Origin: Candidatus Eiseniibacteriota bacterium
GTDB taxonomy: Bacteria; Eisenbacteria; RBG-16-71-46; CAIMUX01
DNA: 64,000 nucleotides
Reading direction: 5' to 3'
Assembly (NCBI GenBank): GCA_016712505.1
Contig: JADJQY010000001.1
Span: 186,001-250,000 of the forward strand
A model generated the notes under the pieces. It was not told the DNA's origin, did not search any database, and was given only the letters and a program-made list of their open reading frames with translations. Both the position numbers and the translations under genes were made by a program. Below, piece after piece: positions 26,874 to 35,831 of the stretch (position 1 is its first letter; each line of letters begins with the position of its first letter).

Positions 26874-27713
26874 TCAACCAATCGGTTCGGACGCCGGGCG
26901 CCGGGCAATCAGCCGACCATAGAGACGCGTGCGCGCCGCCGGAGCGGTCGGTCTGGCCCAGTCGCGACCGATCGCGGCCCAGTCCGCGTCTTCCGGATCG
27001 AGTCCGAGGGTCTCGATGAAGTACCGATCGACGATGAAGTAGTGCCGCTGATAGGCCAACAAGTACCCCCCGCTTTCTCGCCGGATCGCGGCGGCAGCGT
27101 CGTAGGAGGCGAGCCACACATTGCCGTGCGCAGCCCCCCCCTTGGGGTAGAGCAGTGTGCCGAAGTCTTCGACCCGTTGCCCACTCAACACGGCCAACGC
27201 GTGCGTCCAGGATCGGAACCCGAACTCGTTCGCGATCAGGTGCAGGCAGTGCCGGCGGCGGATGCCGGCGGCAGTCGTGGCGTCATCGCACCCACGAAAC
27301 TCACTCAAGGACCGGGCACGCGCGAGCGCCGCGACATCGCCGGCCTGCAGTTTGCGGTGCAGATGACGGGCCCGTGCCTTCAGATTCCGGATCGGTTCCT
27401 CGACCTGATCCCGAGGCGTTTGAGACTCGCCAGGCGTCGGGGACTCGCCAGGCGTCCGGAACTCCTCCGCTGTCTGGGGCTCACCAGGCCACCGGGGCTC
27501 GTGAGGCGTTCGAAGCTCGTGGGCCGCTTGGGGTCCGGGAGAGGGATGCGGTGTCAGCAGTCGATCGGACCGTTCCGGCTCCTGCCGGCGCCCAGGCCGA
27601 CCTGGCTGCTTCTTCGTGCCGGGTTGGGCCGGCCGGCCGGAGTGATCCGGCGGGTCCGCGGAATCAGGCTGCTGTCGCTCGAACTCGGGGTGATTGTCGC
27701 GAGAATTCGCCAT
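26874..27713 (-). CDS. Hypothetical protein with disordered proline-rich N-terminus
   Basis: 279 residues from ATG 27713, with GGAG upstream. Residues 1-105 are low-complexity and rich in Pro, Glu, Arg and Thr, with a short repeat (TPGESPTPGESQTP). Residues about 108-175 contain ARARHLHRKLQAGDVAALAR and LHLIANEFGFRSWTHALAVL, a helical motif I know from the N-terminus of ankyrin-repeat proteins of environmental bacteria, where EYGFxSW is typical. The rest is of unknown fold, with no ankyrin repeats seen. Cytoplasmic by appearance. Confidence 0.65.
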   Translation of the reverse strand: MANSRDNHPEFERQQPDSADPPDHSGRPAQPGTKKQPGRPGRRQEPERSDRLLTPHPSPGPQAAHELRTPHEPRWPGEPQTAEEFRTPGESPTPGESQTPRDQVEEPIRNLKARARHLHRKLQAGDVAALARARSLSEFRGCDDATTAAGIRRRHCLHLIANEFGFRSWTHALAVLSGQRVEDFGTLLYPKGGAAHGNVWLASYDAAAAIRRESGGYLLAYQRHYFIVDRYFIETLGLDPEDADWAAIGRDWARPTAPAARTRLYGRLIARRPASEPIG

Positions 27714-27987
27714 GGCATGCTCCGTGGTACTGGGCCACTCCCCGCTCCGACGGGCCCATGGAGTTTGCGATCGGCGATTCCTTCACGTGCCCCCGGAAAG
27801 GAGGCTTGAAGTTCGGGACGCTCAGGGTGTGGAGACTTTCGGCGGGAGTGGCGCCCCTGCGCACCAGAAGCGAGAGTAACCATCGGCCCGGTGGGAACGC
27901 AATCGCGTCGTCCTCGAATCGTCTCGTCGCTGGATGGAGGTCATCCCGGGATGCGTCATGGCCTGGGCGCACCTTCGCCGAACATAC

Positions 27988-28413
27988 TCATGGGGATTTC
28001 CGATTCCGAGCCTTCGACGGCCCGCCACGGCGCGGATTCGGCGCACCGCTGCGGCGCGCCGACTTCCCCTCCTTCGCCGGCAGTTGCACCACCTCCGCAA
28101 AGGTCGCACGGAGGAACTCTTCGAGCCGTTCCGCGCTGTCCGCAACCGAGGCAGGCAGAACGTACCAGTCCTTCATTCCGGCTCCACGCCCCATCGGATT
28201 GAACCGCGGCGCGGAGGCGAGCTCCGGGAAGCCCGCATGGATCGAAGGAGGCAGCTTGATGACCACCGTCTCCTCGTGCAATCCGGCGAAGAAGTGCCCC
28301 TTCACGAAGCAGGCGGGGTACCCGAACATCTGCTTCGGCACGAGATCGGGATGTTGCGGCAGCGCGCGCTGGAAGCGCGCGGTCAACTCCGCCGATGACT
28401 TTTGCCATGCCAT
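27988..28413 (-). CDS. TfoX/Sxy N-terminal domain protein
   Basis: 141 residues from ATG 28413; a TTG six codons upstream is an alternative. The core is the TfoX_N domain with KQMFGYPACFVKGHFFAGLH, VVIKLPPS and MKDWYVLPASV. Stand-alone TfoX_N proteins are small, of unknown role, and only loosely linked to competence regulation in enterics. The C-terminal 30 residues are basic (RRSGAPNPRRGGPSKARNRK), which suggests contact with nucleic acid. It begins 35 bases after the stop of the ICL/PEPM gene on the same strand, so probably co-transcribed. Confidence 0.8.
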   Translation of the reverse strand: MAWQKSSAELTARFQRALPQHPDLVPKQMFGYPACFVKGHFFAGLHEETVVIKLPPSIHAGFPELASAPRFNPMGRGAGMKDWYVLPASVADSAERLEEFLRATFAEVVQLPAKEGKSARRSGAPNPRRGGPSKARNRKSP

Positions 28414-28448
28414 GGGAACGTCGTCTCCCAACCGTTTCGACTTCCGCG

Positions 28449-29297
28449 CTACCGCTCCCGGAACACGCGCTCGATCGAGTCTGACCTGGCCGCGTCCCCG
28501 AAGACGCCGAAATCACCTGTGGAACGAAGGCTCTCTGCCGCGCGGATGAACCCCCCCCAGGCCATTCGGGCCAGCGCCCCACCGACGGAAACCCGGCGCA
28601 CTCCGAGGTCGGCCAGCCGTGTCATGCTCAACCCCGGAAGTGGCTTCCAGACCAGCACGTTCACCGGCTTGGGCGCCACAGCACGCACGATCGCTTCGAT
28701 TTCCGTCGGATCGGTGACCCCAGGCGCGTAGAGACAGTCCGCACCGGCCGCGGCAAACGCCGTGAGACGCTCGATCACGACCCGGAACGGGTCGGCATGC
28801 CCCACGAGATAGGCTTCGCAGCGCGCGGTCAACATGACCCGATCCTCCACCTCGGAGTCGATCGCAGAGAGCGCGGCTTCGATCCGCTCGATCGCGAGCT
28901 TCGCTTCGTAGAGGGGCGCCTCGCTCCGACCGGTGGCATCCTCGATCGAGAGCCCTGCAACGCCGGTCGCGATGCAGCGGGTCACGTTCTCCGCGACCCC
29001 GGCTGGCTCGTCCGCATACCCGGACTGAAAGTCCACATTGACCGGCAGCGAGATCGCGGCCGCCATCTCACGGGCATGGCCGAGCGCCAGATCCAGAGTC
29101 ACGCACGCGGGATCATCCGGCAGCCCTCGCGAGAAGGCGAACCCAGCCGAGGTAGTTGCGATCGCCGCGAATCCGAGGTGTTCGAGATATCGGGCGGTGC
29201 CGATGTCCCAGGGGTTCGGGAGGAGGAAGCAACCGGAGTCATGAAGGGCGCGAAACGCGGCCCGAGCCCCGCGCTGGTGTTCGCTGGTGTTCGACAT
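28449..29297 (-). CDS. Isocitrate lyase/PEP mutase superfamily enzyme
   Basis: 282 residues. NPWDIGTARYLEHLGF opens the TIM barrel, DFQSGYAD holds the metal-binding Asp, and LSIEDATG gives the IED motif of the superfamily; VGGALARMAWGGF ends the barrel. The KKCGH-type loop of isocitrate and methylisocitrate lyases is absent, so this is the PF13714-type PEP-mutase-like group. Reactions in this group include C-C or C-P bond cleavage of small oxo-acids; the true substrate is unknown. Start ATG 29297. It is the first gene of a short run with the TfoX gene. Confidence 0.88.
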   Translation of the reverse strand: MSNTSEHQRGARAAFRALHDSGCFLLPNPWDIGTARYLEHLGFAAIATTSAGFAFSRGLPDDPACVTLDLALGHAREMAAAISLPVNVDFQSGYADEPAGVAENVTRCIATGVAGLSIEDATGRSEAPLYEAKLAIERIEAALSAIDSEVEDRVMLTARCEAYLVGHADPFRVVIERLTAFAAAGADCLYAPGVTDPTEIEAIVRAVAPKPVNVLVWKPLPGLSMTRLADLGVRRVSVGGALARMAWGGFIRAAESLRSTGDFGVFGDAARSDSIERVFRER

Positions 29298-29377
29298 GGG
29301 GCAATCCTACCCCGGAGGCGGGCGCGGGTGGAGGTGATTCGTCCCCTTGAACGTCTGCTCGCCCGGCAGCCGGGCGC

Positions 29378-29468
29378 GACACTGCGGCCAGGCGCTGCGG
29401 CCAGATATTGCGGCCCGGCACTGCGGCCCGGCGCTGCGGCCTGGAGCCGCGGCTCGGGAGTGTGGCCG
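29378..29468. repeat. 13-bp minisatellite, seven units
   Basis: Units of the form GGCxCTGCGGCCx, for example GGCGCTGCGGCCA at 29391-29403 and GGCACTGCGGCCC at 29417-29429, with outer copies more diverged. Confidence 0.85.
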
Positions 29469-29486
29469 AGTGCCGCCCCGGAACGC

Positions 29487-29521
29487 AGAACGGCGGCCCC
29501 TCGAAAGGAAGCCGCCGTTCT
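29487..29521. terminator. 11-bp hairpin downstream of the RRM gene
   Basis: AGAACGGCGGC (29487-29497) pairs with GCCGCCGTTCT (29511-29521). A short T run follows only on the plus strand, while the RRM gene reads on the minus strand, so its role as terminator is uncertain. Confidence 0.5.
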
Positions 29522-29636
29522 TTGAGATCGTGCGATCGATTCGTCGGCTCAGCTCGGGTCGCGGTCGCGACCGGTGCTCGCCCCGGCGCTTCGAAGCGCG
29601 GACTGGTCTTCCCGTCTCACGAGGAGACGGTGAGGA

Positions 29637-29960
29637 CTAGTACCGACGGCCGCCGCCGCCACCGCTGCCACCGCTACCGCCGCCGTAGCGACGATCACCG
29701 GTGCCGCGATCCTCACGCGGCTTGGCCTCGTTGACGGTCAGGGCGCGACCACGGTGCTCACGGCCGTTCAGGGCCGAGATCGCAGCCGTCGCCTCGTTGT
29801 CAGCGCTCATCTCCACGAAGCCGAAGCCCTTGCTGCGGCCAGAGTCGCGGTCAGTGATGACCTGCGCGCTCCGGACGGCGCCATGGGGGGCGAACAGCTC
29901 TTCCAACTCCGCATTGCCGACGTCGAACGTAAGATTGCCGACGTACAACTTGGTACCCAT
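29637..29960 (-). CDS. RRM-type RNA-binding protein
   Basis: 107 residues: one RNA-recognition motif with RNP2 KLYVGNL and RNP1 SKGFGFVEM, then a Gly-rich tail (GGGSGGSGGGGG). This small Rbp type binds single-stranded RNA and, in cyanobacteria and others, is often cold-induced and acts as an RNA chaperone. AAGGAG lies seven bases before ATG 29960. More than 400 bases without a gene lie upstream, which allows a long leader of the kind used by cold-responsive RNA-binding proteins; that is inference. Confidence 0.95.
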   Translation of the reverse strand: MGTKLYVGNLTFDVGNAELEELFAPHGAVRSAQVITDRDSGRSKGFGFVEMSADNEATAAISALNGREHRGRALTVNEAKPREDRGTGDRRYGGGSGGSGGGGGRRY

Positions 29961-30402
29961 CGATTTGCTCCTTAGAACAGGGATCCTGTTGCTGTCTTTC
30001 TGGATCCATTAGAAAGGGGCCCACGGTGGACCCAGCAGGAAGGACGATCGAGGCCAAGCGGAGCGGATGTGAACTGAAACCGCAGAGACCAGACTCTTTC
30101 GACGAACCAACTGACCTAAACCGTACGTTGCCCTGGGGGGGAAAGCAATCAATAACCAGCATCGTTTTCGGGGACGGTGAGCGACCGACGCGGAAGCGCG
30201 TGAGCCTTCGCAAACCTGCAGTTCCCACTCCGCCTTTGCGTTGACCGGGAGTTGGCCCATCGCGACCGCTGAGACCGACACACGCAACTCGCCCCAAGAC
30301 AAGCAGGGCGACGATCAGATGCTTCCCGATCGTCGCCCTCCGTCCCGAACCAAGTTGCAGCACGGTCCCGGAGTGAGCGTCTGACTCCGGTGACCGAAGC
30401 GA
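29961..30402. other. Gene-free region upstream of the RRM gene
   Basis: 442 bases with no convincing gene on either strand. It contains the strong hairpin at 30305-30339 and, near the RRM start, two GGATCC sites around 29990-30010 that could pair. Some or all may be a leader of the RRM mRNA. Confidence 0.5.
30305..30339 (-). terminator. 12-bp hairpin downstream of the secreted FlgD-type gene
   Basis: AGGGCGACGATC (30305-30316) pairs perfectly with GATCGTCGCCCT (30328-30339), 64 bases beyond the stop at 30403. It is followed on the minus strand by GCTTGTCTT, which is only moderately T-rich. Confidence 0.6.
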
Positions 30403-31946
30403 TCATCGCATCACGATCATCTTCCGCAGGGACTCGTACCCACCGGTACGAAGCTGGCTCCAGTAGATTCCGGCTGGAACGCGGCGACCCGAGTCATCCG
30501 TGCCATCCCAGACCGCGCTGTGCTCGCCCGCGGCGATCGGCGAATCCACGAGGGTCCGCACGCGACGCCCCGACACATCGAAGACCAGCAGCTCAGCGCG
30601 CCCGGCCGCCGCCACGGCAAATCGCAGCGCCGTCCGGGGGTTGAACGGGTTTGGCGCGTTCGCGTAAAGGTGGCTCACACCCATCGGGACGACCGGCCCT
30701 TGGTCGACATCCGAGCAGCAGGCACACGGCTGGGTACAAACACTCGGTGGCCCGCTACTTTCGCCGAAGATCCACTGCATCGCGGCGCGCAGATCCTCGG
30801 AAACGGCGGTGCTCCTCGCCGTCGCGTCGGCGGTGCACTCCGCCTCCGGATCCCGGAGCGTCATCCGCCCGAAACTATACCCCGAGAGCACGGAACGGTG
30901 TTTGTCGCTGTTGCTCCTGGTGACCGAGCGAGCAACCTGCGCGTAGTTGGTATTGAGCGGTGGAACTCGATCGTGGTCCTGATAGACGCGGTTTCCGACT
31001 CCGCCAGCGACCGCTTGGAGCACGTCGAAACGCGCCCCCTGTGGACACCAGTTGCCGAAGAGCGCGCTGAGCCACTCCGAGAAGAGGGAGAAGTCCGCCG
31101 TCTCCATGGCTCCGACCTGAGCGGGGCCGGCGGCGAGCACCACCTGGCGATATCCCAGGAGCTGCGTGTACGGAAGTCCGTTGTTGCCTCCGCCATATCT
31201 CGCTAGCGGCGCGTTCCAGTTCGATTCCGCATCGGCATAGTCGTAGCGGTCCCAGAACGGCAGATCGGGGACCGGGTCCGCAATTCCTGCTCCGTGCAGC
31301 GCGACAATCAGTGCGCTCTCGACCAGCGACTGTTCCCCGTTGTTGAGGTCGATAAGCAACGTACACGGGAGCTTGGCGCTCCCGTCACTCGACCGCCACC
31401 GAGGGAGAATCTCGAACTCGAGGTAGGTTCCGGTCGCCTGCTGCGCCGAGTCCATCAGCCCGACGGCGAACTCGCCTCGCCGGAAATCAAGGGGGCCGCC
31501 ACCAGATTGCCATGGCCGTCCCAAGCAGCGGCGGAGATGGGTCTCCCTGGTGTAATGCTGAGCACCGAGAGGTCGACCGCGTACCAGCCTTCGGGTCCGC
31601 CCGCCCCGTGCTCGAACGTCCAGATTTCGCCCGGCACAGCGTAGAGGCGACCGCCGATCGTCTGCACGTATCCAGAGGCGGAGGTGTCCGCGCGACCTCC
31701 CGCCGCCGGGACGCGGACCGGTAGATCGCCCCAGGCGGAGGAGCCGCGCTCCACATCCACCATCAACGCGTTCCGTCCACTGCTGACGCTCCCCACCGAT
31801 CGCCCCTTCGCGACAGCTTCCGCGCCGGAAAGAACTGGAAGTACCGCCGCGAGCGCGAGCAGAATCGTCGCGTGGACTGCACTGGATCGAACGAGAGAAC
31901 GCGCTCCAAACATCGCGCGATTCGAACAGGAAGGATTGGTCTGCAT
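30403..31946 (-). CDS. Secreted FlgD-type protein, frameshifted at a C run
   Basis: Two overlapping frames form one gene. The first, from ATG 31946 (GGGGG upstream), has a signal peptide (ATILLALAAVLPVLSGAEA) and reads to ISGEASSPSG at 31455. The second enters at about 31495 and runs to 30403, ending in a FlgD-like module (LLVFDVSGRRVRTL, WDGTDDSGRRVPAGIYW). The frames join at five C (plus-strand GGGGG, 31491-31495); a sixth C would give a single protein of about 514 residues (LVAAP then LDFRRGEF). The middle domain, with Cys pairs in TQPCACCSD, is unknown to me. Sequencing error, slippage or true decay are all possible. Confidence 0.75.
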
Positions 31947-32160
31947 TCTGGCCCCCTCTGGCTTTACCACGGAGTACCAAGCCGGCGAACTCTCGCAGCG
32001 ATCGCGAGGCGCGCCGTGTCCGGGGGGGGGCGTCTGCAGGTCAGGTCGCGAGTGCTGGAGAACCCGCGCCCTGTCGACCACGAGCCTACGCCTGCAGAGA
32101 GAAAGGGGGGAACGTCTGGGCTGGCGGCGGTGGGCGCGACCGGTTTCTCGGAGAGAGGTG

Positions 32161-32240
32161 CGCCGGCCTGAGCCGGCATGAGCCGGCATGAGCCGGCATG
32201 AGCCGGCATGAGCTTGCCTGAGCTGGCCTGCGGTGGCCTA
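32161..32240. repeat. 10-bp tandem repeat with GCCGGC palindromes
   Basis: AGCCGGCATG is present four times exactly at 32171-32210, flanked by diverged copies (CGCCGGCCTG, AGCTTGCCTG, AGCTGGCCTG, CGGTGGCCTA). It lies at the 3' end of the DUF4395 gene in a 291-base gap with no other feature. Confidence 0.9.
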
Positions 32241-32720
32241 CGCGCGGGCCTTCCAGTTCGCGCAGGCCTCGCAGGTCGATTCCGGGATCAGCCCGATACG
32301 CATCAGCTGCATGAAGATCGCGCAGCCGACACAGAATCCGAGGGCGGCCTCGAGCAACGCGCACGCACCGAGCATCCCGAGAACCACCTTGGCTGCGGTT
32401 GCCTGTGCGGCGCCGAACCAGAGGAAACAAGCGGTGCCGGTAAACAAAACACCAAGTGCCTGGGCGAATCTCTTGGGCGGTCCCGGGACCGGCCGCGCCG
32501 GAGCACCGATCATCGGCACCAGCACCCGGGTGGCAAGCTGTGCCGTGAGGGAGACCGTCGGTCCCGCCGCAACGCGTACGACGAATTCATAGAGCAGAAA
32601 CGCCGCGAACCACCGCAGGTCGAACAGAATCGCCGCCGCAGCTAGGATGGCGGTCAACCCGGCGATCACCCGGGCAGCAACCTCATTGACGGGATTGGGA
32701 TAGTTGAAGAAGCCGCGCAT
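32238..32720 (-). CDS. DUF4395 membrane protein
   Basis: 160 residues with four hydrophobic segments. NYPNPVNEVAARVIAG at the start and ALLEAALGFCVGCAIFMQL near the end match DUF4395, whose members carry the CxxC-like pair seen here as FCVGC. A last Cys pair is in TCEACANWK. The role is unknown; some DUF4395 genes sit beside thioredoxin-like or sulfur-transfer genes, which is not the case here. ATG 32720 begins right at the first conserved residue. Confidence 0.85.
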   Translation of the reverse strand: MRGFFNYPNPVNEVAARVIAGLTAILAAAAILFDLRWFAAFLLYEFVVRVAAGPTVSLTAQLATRVLVPMIGAPARPVPGPPKRFAQALGVLFTGTACFLWFGAAQATAAKVVLGMLGACALLEAALGFCVGCAIFMQLMRIGLIPESTCEACANWKARA

Positions 32721-32823
32721 GGGGGAATTGTATCCCATCACGCGCGCTGCTCGAGCCCCGAATCCGCGCCCACGGAGCGATCTGATCGCGCCGATCGTGC
32801 TCGCGCGAATTCGCCCAAATGGG

Positions 32824-32857
32824 GCCGGGAGCGCCGTGTCCGCAGGTCGCTCCCGGC
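32824..32857 (-). terminator. 10-bp hairpin after transketolase
   Basis: GCCGGGAGCG (32824-32833) pairs with CGCTCCCGGC (32848-32857), nine bases beyond the tkt stop. Downstream on the minus strand comes CCCATTTGGG, a modest T run, so it may be an intrinsic terminator. Confidence 0.6.
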
Positions 32858-32865
32858 ACGATCCG

Positions 32866-34950
32866 CTACTGCGCGGCCAGGTGCTCCCGAACCCGACGTG
32901 CAATCGCTTCCGGCGTGAATCCGAAGCGCTCCTGGTTGACATTGCCTGGAGCCGAAGCCCCAAACGACTCCATGGCGATCACACAGCCGTTGTCCCCGGC
33001 CCAGCGGTGCCAGCCCATCGACGCACCGGCTTCCACCGTGACGCGAACCTGCGCGCCTGCCCCGTTACCCGCCTTGAGCCCCGGTCCCTGCAGGACCAGG
33101 GCCCGATACGATGGCTCCTGCTGCTGGAATAGCTCGAGGCAGGGCATGCTGACGACACGGCAGGCCAGACCGTCCTTGTGTAGAAGTTCGGCCGCTTCGA
33201 GCGCGGCAGACACTTCGGAACCGGTGGCGAGGAACGTCACGACCGGCTTCGGTCCCGAGCCCGATGCCGCATCCAGTTCCCGCACTACATACGCCCCCCG
33301 GAGCACGCCCGCAGCAGCACCCTCGCCCGCTCCTGCCAGGTCGAGTTGGGGCAGCTTCTGTCGGCTGAGGACGATGCAGGTCGGTCCGTCGCTCCGGGCG
33401 ATGGCCACCTTCCAGGCCTGCGCCGTTTCACGCGCATCCGCCGGGCGGATCACGTTGACCCCGGGAATCGCGCGGAGTGACGCAAGATGCTCGATCGGCT
33501 GGTGGGTCGGACCGTCTTCCCCCAAGGCGATCGAATCGTGAGTGAAGACGAAGATGCTCGGCAGCTTCGAGAGCGAGGCGAGGCGAACCGTCGGTCGCAG
33601 ATAGTCGGAGAAGACGAAGAAGGTCGCGCCAAAGGGCCGGATCCCGCCATGAGCGGCAATGCCGTTGACCAGCGAGCCCATGCCGTGTTCGCGGACGCCG
33701 AACTGAATGTTACGCGCCCCCTGATGCGACGCGTCGAAGTTCCCGCCATCCTTGATGAAGGTCTTGGTCGAAGGATCGAGATCGGCCGATCCCCCGATCA
33801 GTTCCGGCATCACCGCGGCCAGCGCCTGGATTGCCTTCGAGCCTGAGTCGCGCGTCGCTTCTGGCTTGCCGTCCGCCCCAAAGCCGTCGAGCGCGGCTTC
33901 CCAACCGGTGGGGAGCGTGCCGCTCATCACTCGCTCGAACTCTGCCGCTTCCGCCGGGTACTGCTTCCGGTAGGCCTCGAAGCGGCTCCCCCATTCCATC
34001 GTCCAAGCCTTGCCGCGCTCCTTCCATCCTTCCAGATGGGCCTTGACCTCCTCCGGGACGCGGAACGTCTCGTCCTCCGGCCAGCCGTATGCGCGCTTGG
34101 TCAGCCGCACCTCGTCCGGACCGAGCGGCTCGCCGTGCGCCTCCTTCGTGCCGGCGCGGTGCGGGCTCCCGAAGCCGATGACCGAGCGCACCAGGATGAG
34201 CGTCGGCCGATTCGGATCGCTTTTGGCTTCCCGCATCGCGGCATCGATCGCCTCGAGATCGTTGGCATCGTTGACCCGCAGCGTCTGCCAACCGCACGCC
34301 TGGAAGCGTGCTTCCACGTCCTCGGTAAAGGCGAGAGCGGTCGATCCGGCGATCGAGATCTTGTTGTCGTCGTAGAGCATGATCAGCTTGCCCAGCTTCA
34401 AATGGCCGGCGAGCGAACAAGCCTCGTAGGAGACGCCTTCCATGAGACATCCATCGCCGGCGATGCCGATCGTGTAGTGGTCGACGATCCGATGCCCCCC
34501 CTGGTTGAACCGTGCGGCGAGCATCCGCTCCGCGATGGCCAGGCCGACCGCGTTGGCGATTCCCTGCCCCAGCGGGCCGGTGGTCACCTCGACGCCGGCC
34601 GTATGCCCCCGTTCCGGGTGGCCCGGCGCCTTTGAACCCCACTGACGGAAGCTCTTCAGATCTTCGAGGGAGAGATCGTAGCCCGCCAGGTGAAGCATCG
34701 AGTACAGCAGCATGCAGGCATGGCCGTTGGAGAGAACGAAGCGATCCCGATCCGGCCAGGTCGGCTCGGCGGGGTTGAAACGGAGGTGACCGCGGTAAAT
34801 CGCGTACATCACCGGGGCCAGCGCCATCGGCGTCCCGGGGTGTCCGGAGTTGGCCGCCTGCACCGCGTCCATCGAAAGTGTCCGAATCGTGTCCACGGCG
34901 AGGCGATCGATCCCCTGTAGCGTCATCGTTCCCCCGGATTCTCCGCTCAT
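32866..34950 (-). CDS. tkt: Transketolase
   Basis: 694 residues, normal length. It moves two-carbon ketol units between sugar phosphates with thiamine diphosphate. The thiamine-binding motif starts at GDGCLMEGVSYEA and ends near DDNKIS; SGHPGTPMALAP and the later HDSIALGEDGPTHQPIEHL are the substrate and second-subunit signatures. ATG 34950 is set by AAGGAG eight bases upstream; a longer frame in front is not conserved. With zwf it indicates a pentose phosphate pathway. The next gene upstream on this strand, the helix-hairpin-helix protein, ends 172 bases away, so a separate promoter is likely. Confidence 0.97.
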   Translation of the reverse strand: MSGESGGTMTLQGIDRLAVDTIRTLSMDAVQAANSGHPGTPMALAPVMYAIYRGHLRFNPAEPTWPDRDRFVLSNGHACMLLYSMLHLAGYDLSLEDLKSFRQWGSKAPGHPERGHTAGVEVTTGPLGQGIANAVGLAIAERMLAARFNQGGHRIVDHYTIGIAGDGCLMEGVSYEACSLAGHLKLGKLIMLYDDNKISIAGSTALAFTEDVEARFQACGWQTLRVNDANDLEAIDAAMREAKSDPNRPTLILVRSVIGFGSPHRAGTKEAHGEPLGPDEVRLTKRAYGWPEDETFRVPEEVKAHLEGWKERGKAWTMEWGSRFEAYRKQYPAEAAEFERVMSGTLPTGWEAALDGFGADGKPEATRDSGSKAIQALAAVMPELIGGSADLDPSTKTFIKDGGNFDASHQGARNIQFGVREHGMGSLVNGIAAHGGIRPFGATFFVFSDYLRPTVRLASLSKLPSIFVFTHDSIALGEDGPTHQPIEHLASLRAIPGVNVIRPADARETAQAWKVAIARSDGPTCIVLSRQKLPQLDLAGAGEGAAAGVLRGAYVVRELDAASGSGPKPVVTFLATGSEVSAALEAAELLHKDGLACRVVSMPCLELFQQQEPSYRALVLQGPGLKAGNGAGAQVRVTVEAGASMGWHRWAGDNGCVIAMESFGASAPGNVNQERFGFTPEAIARRVREHLAAQ

Positions 34951-35122
34951 CGGTTTCTCCTTCTGGTTTGGGTCCGCACTCCCTGTCGGTTCCATGCTCA
35001 CCCGTGCCGGGCGGACCTCATCTCTCCTGGATCGGCAGATCTTGCGTCGGTCGTTAGCCGCGCGAGCGGCGTTCTGGGTCGATCTCCCCACCGCGCGGCC
35101 GCTCCGGCCCGAGGCGCCCTCC

Positions 35123-35764
35123 TCAGTCGAGGGTCACGTAGCCCTCGAGTCGCTTGAGTTCGTGCGCGTCGACGTACTTGCCGATCTCTTTCTGGAACTG
35201 CTCGAGACTCTTGTACGGGCGGTACTCCTTGAACTCGTGCAGCATCCGCTTCCCCACCCCGGGGATGCTCAGGATCTCCTCGTCGGTTGCCGTGTTCAGT
35301 CGGATCGGGACGAAGACGTACTGCTCCAAACGGGCAACCTCTGCCTCGTCAACGTACTTCCCAATCTCCCTCCGAAATTGAGCCAACCCCTTGTAGGGTC
35401 TGTACTCCTCGAATTCGTGGGCCATGCGCGCTCCAACTCCTGGAATGAGGAGCAGCTCCTCCCGGGTCGCGCTATTGAGGTTGATCGGGACGAAGAGGGT
35501 CGCCAGGAGCGTGGCCTTCGCCTCTGCCTCCATCGAACCTAGTTGCGCATTCAAGTCGAGCAGGGTGAGGTACGGTCGGTGAGCACTGATCGCCTTCACC
35601 TGTTCCGGTGTCAGCCCAGGGAGGGCGGCAAGTTGTTCCGCCGTGGCCAGATTCGGATCGATGCGGTGCTCACTCTTCCCGACCTGTGCCCCCGCGGGCG
35701 AGCCGAGGGCCACGGCCAGGAGCAGAACACCCGCGAGAGGGGTGGCGAGTCGGTTCAGTTTCAT
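35123..35764 (-). CDS. Secreted helix-hairpin-helix repeat protein (ComEA-like)
   Basis: 213 residues from ATG 35764, with GGAGTAGG upstream. A signal peptide (LAGVLLLAVALGSPAGA) is followed by three helix-hairpin-helix units: LATAEQLAALPGLTPEQ, NSATREELLLIPGVGARM and NTATDEEILSIPGVGKRM. The last two sit in near-copies of a 70-residue block (EYRPYKGLAQFRREIGKY against EYRPYKSLEQFQKEIGKY). Exported proteins with this fold include the DNA-uptake protein ComEA, so DNA binding outside the membrane is plausible; no other competence genes are seen here. Confidence 0.85.
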   Translation of the reverse strand: MKLNRLATPLAGVLLLAVALGSPAGAQVGKSEHRIDPNLATAEQLAALPGLTPEQVKAISAHRPYLTLLDLNAQLGSMEAEAKATLLATLFVPINLNSATREELLLIPGVGARMAHEFEEYRPYKGLAQFRREIGKYVDEAEVARLEQYVFVPIRLNTATDEEILSIPGVGKRMLHEFKEYRPYKSLEQFQKEIGKYVDAHELKRLEGYVTLD

Positions 35765-35831
35765 CTTCCTACTCCTTCGTTTCTTGGTTGTCGGGAGATC
35801 GTGACCGCTACCGGGCACGAAGCAGGCAAGA

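Larger units (their letters stand above)
29298..29636. other. Gene-free gap with minisatellite and hairpin
   Basis: 339 bases without a gene between the ICL/PEPM start and the RRM stop. It holds seven 13-bp repeat units (29378-29468) and an 11-bp hairpin (29487-29521) that may end RRM-gene transcription. Nothing else is recognised. Confidence 0.6.

Noticed and set aside
35123..35764. Full competence (ComEA) assignment for the helix-hairpin-helix protein
   Set aside because: Only the fold and export signal are shared; no uptake genes are near, so no gene symbol was given.
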